Assembly (NCBI RefSeq): GCF_023634065.1
Contig: NZ_JALKCV010000019.1
Span: forward strand, 1 to 64,000
Direction of reading: 5' to 3'
Length of the DNA stretch: 64,000 bases
Source: Microbulbifer litoralis
Lineage (GTDB): Bacteria > Pseudomonadota > Gammaproteobacteria > Pseudomonadales > Cellvibrionaceae
Below are positions 1 through 8,339 of this stretch, piece by piece. Every line of letters begins with the position of its first letter. Within the stretch, counting starts at the first letter, position 1. The notes beneath the pieces are model-generated. The model made no database searches. It was not told the DNA's origin and saw nothing but the letters and a program-made list of their open reading frames with translations. The position numbers were made by a program, and so were the translations under genes.

Positions 1-468
1 TGTGTCACAGAATATGCCTTCGGCAGTCTTATTTCCGCGGAAGGGCTGTGGATCGGAGTAATCAGCTGATCGACAGGGCTCCAGTTTTAAAAGCCTTCTC
101 CACTGTATAAGCAGTATCCATACCAACACCGATAACGAATGTGCCGGCCCGTTGCCCGCTAGTTATGTTGCGGCTGCTTTCTGTCCTTTCCAGACGGCGA
201 CTGCACATCAATCAGCCAGTTCCATTCACCTTGCTTGAACATCGACGTCGTTGATATGCCCTGGAAATTGTGAAAGTTGTCACACACCTGACAAAAACCA
301 ACTCCAGCAGTGAAAAAAATGACTTTTGCGACATGCGGCGATCACTCCCGGTGCTTATCATCATCGGGCGACATTGCCGCGAAGACGGTGAACAACAGCT
401 TGCCCGGAGTTTGTGTGAGGTATGGCAAATGGGGCATCCAACCAGCTATCCCAATCTGAGGAGTACAA
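1..468. other. intergenic lead region without a recognisable gene
   Basis: No open frame in this stretch has a plausible start with a ribosome binding site or a recognisable product. The only structured element seen is the CRP-like palindrome at 269-284. The left window edge may hide the end of an upstream gene. Confidence 0.5.
269..284. promoter_or_regulatory. CRP/Vfr-like binding site
   Basis: The sequence TGTGAAAGTTGTCACA is an exact TGTGA-N6-TCACA palindrome, the core consensus of CRP-family regulators. It lies about 185 bases upstream of the bactofilin start, which is far for class I activation unless transcription begins well upstream of the gene. Binding is inferred from the match alone. 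Confidence 0.5.
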
Positions 469-469
469 C

Positions 470-1069
470 ATGGCAAATGAAGAGCAGTCCAACGAAGAGG
501 GTTCCAACAGCTTTCTCGATGGTTTTATGGATCAGGAGAGTTCCGCCCCGCAGCAAAACAACTCGTTGACTGGTGACGATTTCGAAAAGTCGGTTATCGG
601 TAAGAACATCAAGTTCCGCGGTGAGCTGATCGGTAACGAGAGCCTGCATATTGAAGGGACCATCGAAGGCACCGTCATCATGGAGGGCCACAATCTTTCC
701 GTCGGTGCTGGTGGTGAGCTGAATGCCAATATCCACGCGAAAAATATCACTGTCGAAGGGGCCCTGACCGGGGATGCGCTGGCAGAGGAACTGATCGAGA
801 TCCGCCGTACGGCAGTTGTGAAAGGCAACCTGACTGCACCGCGCATCCAGCTGGATGATGGTGGTAAGTTCCGCGGCTCCATGGATATGGTAGACACCGA
901 CTCGGAAATGAAAGAGCGAATCAACGGCTTCAAGGAAAAATTGGTGCACCCGAGCCTGCCGCCGAGAGAGGGCCAGGAGGCGGCAGCTCCATCGACAGCG
1001 AGCGCTTCCTCCAACACCGGCATCTTCGCCGGCTCCAATGAGTATGAAGAAGAGGAAGCGGAAGTCTGA
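470..1069 (+). CDS. bactofilin (polymer-forming cytoskeletal protein)
   Basis: A 199-residue protein. The central part, about residues 38-140, has the short glycine-punctuated beta repeats of bactofilins (GELIGNESLHIEGTIEGTV, ELNANIHAKNITVEG, RTAVVKGNLTAPRIQL). Disordered tails flank it; the C-terminal one is Ala/Ser-rich and ends in an acidic run. Bactofilins form nucleotide-independent filaments that scaffold wall-modifying enzymes or motility proteins. The ATG at 470 is preferred over the in-frame ATG at 422 because GAGGAG lies about 7 bases before it and the extra residues look non-native. It sits 72 bases upstream of the MotA/ZorA-like operon and may share its promoter. Confidence 0.9.
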   Translation: MANEEQSNEEGSNSFLDGFMDQESSAPQQNNSLTGDDFEKSVIGKNIKFRGELIGNESLHIEGTIEGTVIMEGHNLSVGAGGELNANIHAKNITVEGALTGDALAEELIEIRRTAVVKGNLTAPRIQLDDGGKFRGSMDMVDTDSEMKERINGFKEKLVHPSLPPREGQEAAAPSTASASSNTGIFAGSNEYEEEEAEV

Positions 1070-1141
1070 TCGCCGAAACGGTAGCGAATTCGTCGAGCAG
1101 CACCCGGTGCTGCTCGGTCTCTACTCCATTGGCGATGTGGA

Positions 1142-2377
1142 ATGAGGTATATGCAACATCACTCATTGGGCCTGGCGGCGCTCAGCCGGGAGATCATCCA
1201 GCCGGGCTACCGTATCCTGGACCTGGGACCCCTGGCGGTCGGGACCACCCAGGCATTCCTGCAGATGAACTGCCCCTGTTATATCGAGGACCTGGTGGAG
1301 TTCTTTACAGAGAACCAGCAGGCGCCGGACCTGAAGCCTGCCCTGGAGCAGCACTTGATTGCCAAGCCGGAGAAGGTCAAGTTCGATGTCGTACTGTGCT
1401 GGGATTTGCTCAACTTTCTGAGTGTTGACCTGATCGAGCATCTAATTGGCCTGCTGCAGCCCAACCTGAAGCCCGGAACCCTGTTGCACGCGATGATGTA
1501 TACCGGCTCCTCGATGCCGGACAGGCCGGCAAAGTTCCGGTTGTTACAGGACTTTACCTACGAGACGACGGACGATCCGGATTATCCGCAGGTGCCCTGC
1601 CAGGGACATTCGACAGTTGCACTGATGAAGAGCCTCGGGCGTTTTAATCTCAGTAATTCGTTGCTCCAGCGGCAGGGGATGCGCAAAGACCTGGTCGAAT
1701 ATTTTTTCGAGTACGACGGTGACAGCGCCCACGGCAAGGTCCGGCCGGGAGATGCATCGGATGTTGCGACCTACTTTTCCCGGCAGGATTCCAGTGCGTC
1801 ACTTCCCCTGCCCGGCCTGTCGACGGCCATGCGCGCCGCGCGAAAGTCTCCGGTCAGTGAGGTGGCAGACTGCGGCCCGAGGAATGGGCGCAATATTGGT
1901 GCGTTGGAAAAGCAGGTGGGCGAGCTGTTCCTACTGGATCTGCACGCGGCCATACAGTGGCGTAAGCGCCGCGGAGAAAGCGGTTGCGACGCGATACGCT
2001 CGGCGTTCAGTAAATTCGCGGACCTCGAACCCTGTGATGCAATCCTGGCTTGGGACCTGTTGATGTTCTACAGCCCCGAAGAGGCGGAAGTGCTCAGCGA
2101 GTTACTGGTATCCAGACTCAAGCCGCAGGGGATGTTGCATGTGATTTTCGGCAAACGGGAGCGGCTGCCCCGGGAGCCGGCGTTGTTCGAGGTCCAGTCG
2201 GATGAAAATGTTCGCGTCAGGGAATCGGCGCTTGGTAACGAAGCGCCACACTTCACCAATACGGCGGAAATTATTCGCGTGCTGCCGCGGATGGAACTGA
2301 TTGACCAGGGGCACGGCAAACTTCCCAGTGGTGCCTTTTACCACGAGCTGACGTTAAAGAAACTCTCCGAGGTATAG
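1142..2377 (+). CDS. protein with two degenerate methyltransferase-like halves
   Basis: A 411-residue soluble protein that I cannot assign to a named family. It contains two similar Rossmann-like halves. The first has ILDLGPLAVG, an acidic strand end YIEDL, then FDVVLCWDLLNFLS and LKPGTLLHAMMY (about residues 24-118). The second has VADCGPRNGRNIG, LFLLDLH, then CDAILAWDLLMFYS and LKPQGMLHVIFG (about residues 241-340). The order copies SAM methyltransferase motifs I to VI, but the first motif I lacks the usual glycine cluster, so catalysis is uncertain. The start is ambiguous: ATG at 1142 or ATG at 1151. Its stop is 3 bases before the channel gene, so it is co-transcribed with it. Confidence 0.75.
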   Translation: MRYMQHHSLGLAALSREIIQPGYRILDLGPLAVGTTQAFLQMNCPCYIEDLVEFFTENQQAPDLKPALEQHLIAKPEKVKFDVVLCWDLLNFLSVDLIEHLIGLLQPNLKPGTLLHAMMYTGSSMPDRPAKFRLLQDFTYETTDDPDYPQVPCQGHSTVALMKSLGRFNLSNSLLQRQGMRKDLVEYFFEYDGDSAHGKVRPGDASDVATYFSRQDSSASLPLPGLSTAMRAARKSPVSEVADCGPRNGRNIGALEKQVGELFLLDLHAAIQWRKRRGESGCDAIRSAFSKFADLEPCDAILAWDLLMFYSPEEAEVLSELLVSRLKPQGMLHVIFGKRERLPREPALFEVQSDENVRVRESALGNEAPHFTNTAEIIRVLPRMELIDQGHGKLPSGAFYHELTLKKLSEV

Positions 2378-2380
2378 TGG

Positions 2381-3688
2381 ATGTCGGGATTGTTACACCA
2401 GGTGTTCCTGGCGCTGACACCAGCGCGGGTCACCGACTATTTTCTTGTTCTGATGCTGTCGATCTTCGCCCTGGCGCTGATGCTGCGCTTTACCGGGCGG
2501 GGGCGGGAGTTTGTGGAGCAGGGGCCCGGCTTCCTGACCTCGCTGGGCATTCTCGGTACTTTTATCGGCATCATCATCGGTCTGTACGAGTTTTCCCTGG
2601 AGGAAATCGATCGCAGTATTGCCGACCTGATGGCCGGCCTGAAGACCGCTTTTATTACCAGTGTGATTGGCCTGGCGTTGTCGCTGCTGCTGCGCGTGTT
2701 CACCCGCATGATCCGCCTGCCATCCGACCCGGTGGAGGACACGGCGAGCATCGACGACCTGAACCGCAACCTGATCGAACTGCGCGATTCTTTCGACGGG
2801 TTTTCCCGGGACGTGAGTGCGGAACTGGTCGCCGGCCTCGAGCGTGTGGTGTCGGAGTTCAACCAGCGGCTGCAGGTCCAGTTTGGCGACAACCTGCAGG
2901 CCTTCTGTTCCCGGCTCGCCGAACTGGGACCGGCGCTGGACTCCGCCGCGCAGGCCTACCGCGACCATGCTCAGCAGGTTGAAACCTGGGGCCAGCGCGC
3001 AGAGGAAAGTCAGCGCACCCTGGCGGAACAGCAGGGTATGCTCAGGCAGATGTACGACAGAATTGCCGCACTGCCGCAGCTCTATCGCGGGTTGGACGAA
3101 TTGCTGGAGCGCCAGGGTCAACAGGCGCAACAGTTGACCCAGTTGCTGCAGAGCCAGGCGGATTCGGCGCAGCAGCTCACGGAACTGGTGCCACAGCTGC
3201 CGCAGAATATGGAGCGCCTGTCGCAGGGGCTGGTCGCCGCCCAGGAGGGGGTCGACGAAAACCTGGCTGCCCTCAACCGATTGTTACAGGGACAGACGGA
3301 ATCCCTGGCGCAGGGCTTTGGCGATTTCTCAGCTGCGCTGGAGAATCTGCAGGCGCTTGATCCCCGGGCGATGGAGCAGCTGGTTTCGGCATCGGCGGAA
3401 ACGCACCGGGAATCGATGCGCGAGCTGGCGCAGATGCTGGCCACCACTCACCGCGAGATGCTGCAGGCACTGACCGAGGTTATCCGCCGGGAGTTGAAAG
3501 ATACCGATGTATCCATTCGCCGCCAGTACGAACAGATAGACCGCCTGATGGCCACCCAGGTGGAGCAGGTGCTCGCGGCCATGGGCGAGGCACTGGCGAC
3601 TGTCGGCGGCAGTTTTACACGCGACTACCAGCAACTGCTGGCACAGGTAAAGCGGCTTCGGGAGCGGACAGCGGAATATGCGGAATAG
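2381..3688 (+). CDS. MotA/TolQ/ExbB-family channel protein with coiled-coil tail (ZorA-like)
   Basis: A 435-residue inner-membrane protein. Three hydrophobic helices lie in the first 110 residues (about 20-38, 52-70, 90-108). The segment from the second helix to the third, LGTFIGIIIGLYEF then LKTAFITSVIGLALSLLL, matches the MotA/TolQ/ExbB proton-channel fold. Residues about 125-435 are a long Gln/Glu/Leu-rich coiled coil (repeated LxxLLQSQ, QQLTQLL). That layout is characteristic of ZorA of the Zorya antiphage system, whose tail extends into the cytoplasm, although ZorA proteins are usually longer. The next gene encodes the matching OmpA-domain stator partner and overlaps by 11 bases. Confidence 0.8.
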   Translation: MSGLLHQVFLALTPARVTDYFLVLMLSIFALALMLRFTGRGREFVEQGPGFLTSLGILGTFIGIIIGLYEFSLEEIDRSIADLMAGLKTAFITSVIGLALSLLLRVFTRMIRLPSDPVEDTASIDDLNRNLIELRDSFDGFSRDVSAELVAGLERVVSEFNQRLQVQFGDNLQAFCSRLAELGPALDSAAQAYRDHAQQVETWGQRAEESQRTLAEQQGMLRQMYDRIAALPQLYRGLDELLERQGQQAQQLTQLLQSQADSAQQLTELVPQLPQNMERLSQGLVAAQEGVDENLAALNRLLQGQTESLAQGFGDFSAALENLQALDPRAMEQLVSASAETHRESMRELAQMLATTHREMLQALTEVIRRELKDTDVSIRRQYEQIDRLMATQVEQVLAAMGEALATVGGSFTRDYQQLLAQVKRLRERTAEYAE

Positions 3689-4382
3689 TCTCACCCTGTC
3701 GCGCAACCCGCCGGAAGAGGGGGAGTGGCTCAGTGTCTCCGACCTGATGGCCGGATTGATGATGGTGTTCCTGTGTATCTCCATCGTGATGATGCGCTCT
3801 ATGATCGAGGAGCGAGAAAAAATTCGCGCGATGGCGCAGTCGTTTCGGGATAACCAGCTGGCTATCTACCAGTCGCTGGTGGAGGAGTTCGAAGACGACC
3901 TTCCCCGCTGGGGGGCGACCATCGACCGCGACCAGTTGACGATCGCCTTCAACGACTCGGACGCGATGTTCCAGACCGGGGATGCAGAACTGGACCCGGA
4001 GGCGCAACGGGTGATGCGGAACTTTTTCCCGCGGTATATCGCCGCGCTGCAACCCTATCTGGGATCCATCCGCGCCATCCATATCGAGGGGCATACCAGT
4101 TCCGAATGGGGTGCGGGCGGTAGCGAAAAGGAGAATTACTTCAATAACCTGCGCCTGTCGCAGAACCGTTCGCGCGAGGTTTTGCGTTTTGTGCACGGAT
4201 TGGTCCCGGCGCAGGAAGTGCCCGGCATGCTGCAGCTGGTGGCGGCGGTCGGTTACTCATCGGCGCGGCCGGTGTTGCGGGCCGACGGCAGAGAGGATCC
4301 GGAAAAATCCAAGCGGGTCGCTTTCCGGGTGATCACCAATGCCGAGGCGCAGATTCATCGAATACTAGAGGAGGCCCTATAG
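3678..4382 (+). CDS. MotB/ZorB-like OmpA-domain stator protein
   Basis: A 234-residue protein with a single N-terminal transmembrane helix (about 20-42). The helix begins VSDLMAGLMMVF, where Asp22 takes the place of the proton-carrying aspartate of MotB and ZorB. A periplasmic OmpA/MotB peptidoglycan-binding domain follows (about 100-225), with IHIEGHTSS and NNLRLSQNRSREVLRFV, close to the usual motifs. With the upstream channel gene it should form an ion-driven membrane motor anchored to the cell wall. The overlap with both neighbours shows strict co-expression. It could be a ZorB relative or part of another ExbB/OmpA pair. Confidence 0.8.
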   Translation: MRNSLTLSRNPPEEGEWLSVSDLMAGLMMVFLCISIVMMRSMIEEREKIRAMAQSFRDNQLAIYQSLVEEFEDDLPRWGATIDRDQLTIAFNDSDAMFQTGDAELDPEAQRVMRNFFPRYIAALQPYLGSIRAIHIEGHTSSEWGAGGSEKENYFNNLRLSQNRSREVLRFVHGLVPAQEVPGMLQLVAAVGYSSARPVLRADGREDPEKSKRVAFRVITNAEAQIHRILEEAL

Positions 4383-5446
4383 TGGCACTTTGGAAACAGG
4401 CTCTGGCAAAACTGCGTGGGTCGGGGGATGAGGTGCCGGCCGCGGGAGATACCGGTGCGACCGAAGAGGCCGCCACCGGGGAGCCGGCCGCGGTTGAACA
4501 CGAAAGTGACGAGAGCGCCGGGGCACCGGTCGCGGATGTGTTGGCGCGTGAACTGGAAGCGGGTATCCAGGTTAGTATCGGTGACCTGCAGACTTGCCGT
4601 GCGGGCTGGCGTTATCGCGGTCATCCGGTCATGCTGTTCGGTCCCGATGCCCCGGAGCTGAACGACCCGAAAAGGCGCCGGGCATTTGCCTCCCGGGTGC
4701 ATCTGCATCCCTGCAGTTCCGCGCTGGAGGAAGAACAGCGCGGTGCCTGGATTGCGAGCAGCGACCTGGCAACCATCAACGCATCCCACGACGGAGGGCC
4801 CTTCACCTTCTGTGGAGACTGCCTGCAGGCTGCTGCGGGGCAGGGCGCCAGTACCCCGGGTTTCGATTTCCTGTCCCATGTCCGCAATTGCGGTGACAGC
4901 TACTTTGCCAAGAAGCCGCAGTACTGGCAGGCAGGGGCCGAAAGCCGGCCGTTGCAGGGGCCGGCCGACGGGAGCCGGGGCAGTTGTCCGAAGTGCGGAT
5001 GCGCCGCGGAAGCGTCGCACTGGCAGTTGAATGCCGATGATGCTCGGCTGTTGTCCTTGCCCGAGGGAATCTGCCTGTTGTGCGCCGAGCGGCAGGTGCA
5101 GGGGTGTCTGTATATCAGTGAGGCCGAGTTGCTCGACGCCGCGCGTGCGCGCTATGGCGACCTGCTGCAGAAGGCGGCGAAAGCGCCCGCACCCTCCTGG
5201 AAACTGGCGGAAGCCATGCTGCCCCTCGGCTGGCAGCCGCTGCTGCGTCGCCTGCAGCGGATGCTGCCACCCCCCGAGCTGTTTTATTCCTGTGGCCATT
5301 CGGCCCGGGTGGCGATACTCGCCTGGCCGGATCGGGCCAGGGGGGTGATCGAGCACCGCGGCGAAACGGAGTCGGAGGGCGATGGCGACTGGCGTTTCTG
5401 GACCCGCACCCAGATCGAATCGGAGTTGGGTTTCAGATTGCGTTGA
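4382..5446 (+). CDS. cysteine-rich zinc-ribbon protein of unknown function
   Basis: A 354-residue predicted cytoplasmic protein with no family I recognise. After a short basic N terminus comes an Ala/Glu-rich acidic linker (about 15-50). Two metal-site candidates follow: FCGDC (Cys144, Cys147) with HVRNC (His166, Cys170), and CPKCGC (Cys202, Cys205) with CLLC (Cys231, Cys234), the latter a standard four-Cys zinc ribbon. A C-terminal domain (about 260-354) carries FYSCGH. No nuclease, helicase or ATPase motif is visible. The GTG start overlaps the stator stop by one base and has GAGGAGG about 8 bases upstream. Its position matches that of effector genes in Zorya loci; any such role is inference. 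Confidence 0.75.
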   Translation: MALWKQALAKLRGSGDEVPAAGDTGATEEAATGEPAAVEHESDESAGAPVADVLARELEAGIQVSIGDLQTCRAGWRYRGHPVMLFGPDAPELNDPKRRRAFASRVHLHPCSSALEEEQRGAWIASSDLATINASHDGGPFTFCGDCLQAAAGQGASTPGFDFLSHVRNCGDSYFAKKPQYWQAGAESRPLQGPADGSRGSCPKCGCAAEASHWQLNADDARLLSLPEGICLLCAERQVQGCLYISEAELLDAARARYGDLLQKAAKAPAPSWKLAEAMLPLGWQPLLRRLQRMLPPPELFYSCGHSARVAILAWPDRARGVIEHRGETESEGDGDWRFWTRTQIESELGFRLR

Positions 5447-5484
5447 GTGACGGGGTGCCGCTTCGTTTTTTAAACCGGCAATAA

Positions 5485-5746
5485 AAAATGCCCCGCGGAT
5501 GCGGTACTGCCGGTCAGTTAAGCCACATTGTCGCCGCAAAGGCCCTGATGCCGGGTGCAGCCTTGCGAGACTGTCTGCGAGAGGGACCTCGCAGACAAGC
5601 CTACAGGGATGTATATACGGCGTGTCTCGCAAGGCTGCACCCCGGTAGCAGGGCCGCCCCGAAGCCAGCCAAAGCCCCGTACAATCTCATCTACCAAGCA
5701 TTCAGTTGCTTAACTGACCGGCATTACCGTGGATGCGGGGCATTTT
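5485..5746. repeat. nested inverted repeat between convergent genes
   Basis: The outer arms at about 5485-5522 and 5710-5746 are imperfect inverted copies (AAAATGCCCCGC...GCCGGTCAGTTAA). Inside them are a second pair, 5541-5570 and 5625-5655 (GGTGCAGCCTTGCGAGA core), and a perfect 9-bp hairpin GTCTGCGAG/CTCGCAGAC at 5573-5596. The right arm ends 3 bases from the iron-permease stop codon. The structure fills almost the whole gap between two convergent genes and could end transcription from both sides. It looks like a dispersed intergenic repeat family, not coding DNA. Confidence 0.8.
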
Positions 5747-5749
5747 CGT

Positions 5750-7678
5750 CTAGGCTCCGGCGGCGTTTGCCGACAGCTGCCTGCGACCGCGCAGCCACAG
5801 CCAGCCGGCGGCCAGCAGGATCGCAGCCTGTACGCCGATGCCCTCCCAGGTGGAGTAGATGCCCAACCAGTCGAACGCAAAGCTGACCGGTATTGGTGAG
5901 TGGCTGATCAGCGCCGCTTCCTGCAGGGCGGCGACCGCCTTGCCGGCCAGCACGAAAGACAGTGCCAGCAGGACTACAGTGGTGACCGAGAAGAACCTGC
6001 CGATCGGCAGGCGCGCCGAATAGCGCACCATCGCCCAGCCCAGTGCCGCCAGCAACACCGCCGCCGCGGCGACACCGCCCCACAAGGCACTGTACTGGCC
6101 GCCGGAAGTCTGGGTCAGCAGCGCCTGGTAGAACAGGATGGTCTCGAAAATCTCGCGGTAGACGGCGATAAAGGCAAGGCCGGCGATGCCCCACAGGGTG
6201 CCGGTGGTCAGGCTGCGGTCAACGTTTTTCTGGATATATTTCTGCCATTCCTGTGCGTGGGTCTTGCTGTGCATCCAGTAACCCACGTAGAAGAGCACCG
6301 CCGCGGCCGCGGCGGCGGCCACACCCTCCATCACCTCGCGGCTGGCGCCGCTGATATTGATCAGCTTCTGTGCGGCCACCCAGGTGGCAAAGCCGGCGAC
6401 GAAAGCGGCGATCCAGCCGATGTGGACATACTTCAGCGCATCGCCGCGCCGGGATTTGATCAGGATGGTGGTCAGTGCAATCACCACCAGCAAGGCCTCC
6501 AGCCCTTCGCGCAGCAGGATGATCAGGCTGGCGACAAACAGCGAGGTGTCGGAGAGACTGGAGCCCTCGATCAGGGCCTGGGCCTCGTCCAGCCGTTCCA
6601 GAACCGAAGTGACTTGTTGCTCCACCTGCTGCGGGTCGCTGTCCGCGTTCAGCCGGGCCCTCAGGTTCAGCAGGTCGGTCTCGATGGAGCGGCGCAGGCT
6701 GGCATCGCGGGAATCGAGGGTGCTCTCCGCCAGCTCGAAGCCGTCCAGGTAGGCGCTGATCGCCAGGGTGCGCGCACTGTTGTAGTCGCCCTGCTGGTAG
6801 GCCTCGAGGGATTTCTGCAGCTGGCTGCGGGCCGTATCGATCGGCCGGTCCCCGCCCCGGGCGGCTTTGTCGAACAGCGGGGAGGGATCGGCGCGCAGCG
6901 CGGCGATGGATTCCAGCGGGGCCTCCGGGTTGTTCTCGCGTAGCACCTGCGGGCTGTACATCACCAGGTCCTGCAGTTGCAGGTCGGTGCCCTTTGCCGC
7001 CGCCGTGTCGGCTTCGAAGGCCATGCCGCCGACGTAGAACGCCAGGGACCAGCGCTGCTGCTCGGACAGTTGGTCGAATGCGACCATGGAGGTGCCATCG
7101 AGCCCCTCGCTGATAGCATCGTAGAGCCCCAGCAGGGAGCGGTTCTCGGCGCGCTCGCGATCGTGGAAGTTGATCGGCGGCGGGTCCAGGCTGGCGGCCA
7201 GCGCGCCGTCGCCCATGCCGCTGGCGCCGTGGCAGGCGGCGCAGTGCTGCTGATACAGGGCCTCGCTCTCGGCACTGTCCAGCAGTTGCCGCGGCAGCGA
7301 CAGGGCCGGGGACAGGGACAGCAGGCCGTGGCGCAGTCTGGCGGTGTGGGCCTTGACCCGCGCCAGGTTGGCCCTGTCGGCAATCGATGCCTGCAGGGCC
7401 TCGGCCTCGGCGCGGATCGCGTCGGCCTCCGGCGAGCCTTGCAGACGCGCGCTGTTGTCCGCGATCAGTCGCGAGAACTCCTGCATTTCGGCGTATTCGT
7501 CGCCGTTGACGACCTCGCCACCGCGCACCGCCTCCGAATAGTCCACGCCGATATATTCGGCCATCTGCATCATCTGGCGCAGCTCCTGTTCACTGAGACC
7601 GCCCTGCTGCGCCTGGGCGCCGGCTGCCAGCAGGGTGGAGAAAAGGGTGAACAACAGGTAGCGGGTAAGTTGACGCAT
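5750..7678 (-). CDS. cytochrome c-FTR1 fusion, iron permease
   Basis: A 642-residue inner-membrane protein with a signal peptide ending near residue 23. A periplasmic c-type cytochrome domain has haem motif CAACH (Cys146, Cys149, His150) and a likely axial Met199. A helical periplasmic region follows, then seven or so membrane helices from about residue 378 carrying the two REXXE iron-binding motifs of FTR1/EfeU permeases: REGLE (390-394) and REIFE (508-512). The family takes up iron after oxidation of Fe(II); the fused cytochrome probably moves the electrons. A Fur-like box lies about 45 bases upstream. It stands as a single gene. Confidence 0.9.
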   Translation of the reverse strand: MRQLTRYLLFTLFSTLLAAGAQAQQGGLSEQELRQMMQMAEYIGVDYSEAVRGGEVVNGDEYAEMQEFSRLIADNSARLQGSPEADAIRAEAEALQASIADRANLARVKAHTARLRHGLLSLSPALSLPRQLLDSAESEALYQQHCAACHGASGMGDGALAASLDPPPINFHDRERAENRSLLGLYDAISEGLDGTSMVAFDQLSEQQRWSLAFYVGGMAFEADTAAAKGTDLQLQDLVMYSPQVLRENNPEAPLESIAALRADPSPLFDKAARGGDRPIDTARSQLQKSLEAYQQGDYNSARTLAISAYLDGFELAESTLDSRDASLRRSIETDLLNLRARLNADSDPQQVEQQVTSVLERLDEAQALIEGSSLSDTSLFVASLIILLREGLEALLVVIALTTILIKSRRGDALKYVHIGWIAAFVAGFATWVAAQKLINISGASREVMEGVAAAAAAAVLFYVGYWMHSKTHAQEWQKYIQKNVDRSLTTGTLWGIAGLAFIAVYREIFETILFYQALLTQTSGGQYSALWGGVAAAAVLLAALGWAMVRYSARLPIGRFFSVTTVVLLALSFVLAGKAVAALQEAALISHSPIPVSFAFDWLGIYSTWEGIGVQAAILLAAGWLWLRGRRQLSANAAGA

Positions 7679-7721
7679 GGAAAGGCTGTCCCTTCTTGGG
7701 TGTGCAAATCAGGGGCGTCAT

Positions 7722-7740
7722 AATATTGATAATTATTCTC
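7722..7740 (-). promoter_or_regulatory. Fur-like box upstream of the iron permease
   Basis: The core ATTGATAATTATT (7725-7737) agrees at 11 of 13 positions with the Fur core AATGATAATCATT. It lies between the divergent iron permease and peroxidase genes, nearer the permease start. Iron repression of the permease is the expected outcome. Confidence 0.6.
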
Positions 7741-7806
7741 GTAATAAACTCATTCGGGGTGATTGGCTCCCTTAATTAACACTTGTTTACGCTTGATTTT
7801 TAGTGG

Positions 7807-7825
7807 TGCACAATTAAATTGTGCA
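7807..7825 (+). promoter_or_regulatory. perfect 19-bp palindrome, candidate OhrR operator
   Basis: TGCACAATT-A-AATTGTGCA is a perfect inverted repeat with 9-base arms. It resembles OhrR/MarR operators, which are built on AATT half sites. A plausible -35 (TTGATT, 7793-7798) and -10 (TAAATT, 7815-7820) place the palindrome over the -10 region, as expected for a repressor site. The OhrR gene is the second gene of the operon that follows, implying autoregulation. Confidence 0.65.
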
Positions 7826-7859
7826 AAATTGATTAGGTAAACCCCTAGGAGCTGTTTCG

Positions 7860-8339
7860 ATGAGCGATCTTTATTCCATTCCGGTAAAAACCCAGGACGG
7901 CCGCGAGACGACCCTGGAGGAGTACCGCGGCAAGGTGCTGCTGGCGGTCAATACAGCCAGCAAGTGTGGATTTACTCCGCAGTACAAGGGGCTGGAGGCG
8001 CTGCACGAGAAGTACCGGGACCGCGGCCTGGTGATCCTCGGATTCCCCTGCAACCAGTTCGGCAAGCAGGAGCCGGGCAGTGACGACGAAATCAGGGAGT
8101 TCTGCGAACTCAATTTTGGGGTCAGCTTCCCGCTTTTCGCCAAGCTGGATGTCAACGGGCCGGACGCGCACCCGCTGTTTGTCGAACTCAAGCGGCAGGC
8201 GCCGGGTATCCTGGGCACCGAGGGTATCAAGTGGAATTTCACCAAATTCCTGGTCAACCGCGATGGCCAGGTGGTCGAGCGCTTTGCGCCCAAGGACAAG
8301 CCGGAAGACCTGGCGGCCGAGATCGAGTCCCTGCTGTGA
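7860..8339 (+). CDS. gpx: glutathione peroxidase family thiol peroxidase
   Basis: A 159-residue cytosolic enzyme that reduces hydrogen peroxide and organic hydroperoxides, with glutathione or thioredoxin as donor. The catalytic motif NTASKCGFTPQY has the peroxidatic Cys36, and Gln70 (FGKQEP) with Trp125-Asn126 (WNFTKF) completes the tetrad. Cys64 and Cys82 are also present; Cys82 falls where the resolving cysteine of thioredoxin-dependent enzymes lies. The length is typical. The ATG follows AGGAGC with good spacing. The stop overlaps the OhrR start. Confidence 0.93.
   Translation: MSDLYSIPVKTQDGRETTLEEYRGKVLLAVNTASKCGFTPQYKGLEALHEKYRDRGLVILGFPCNQFGKQEPGSDDEIREFCELNFGVSFPLFAKLDVNGPDAHPLFVELKRQAPGILGTEGIKWNFTKFLVNRDGQVVERFAPKDKPEDLAAEIESLL

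Noticed and set aside
1142-5446. Definite assignment as a known Zorya system
   Set aside because: No ZorC, ZorD or ZorE homologue is recognisable, the channel tail is shorter than usual, and nearby genes are not typical defence genes. Only a ZorA/ZorB-like description is kept.
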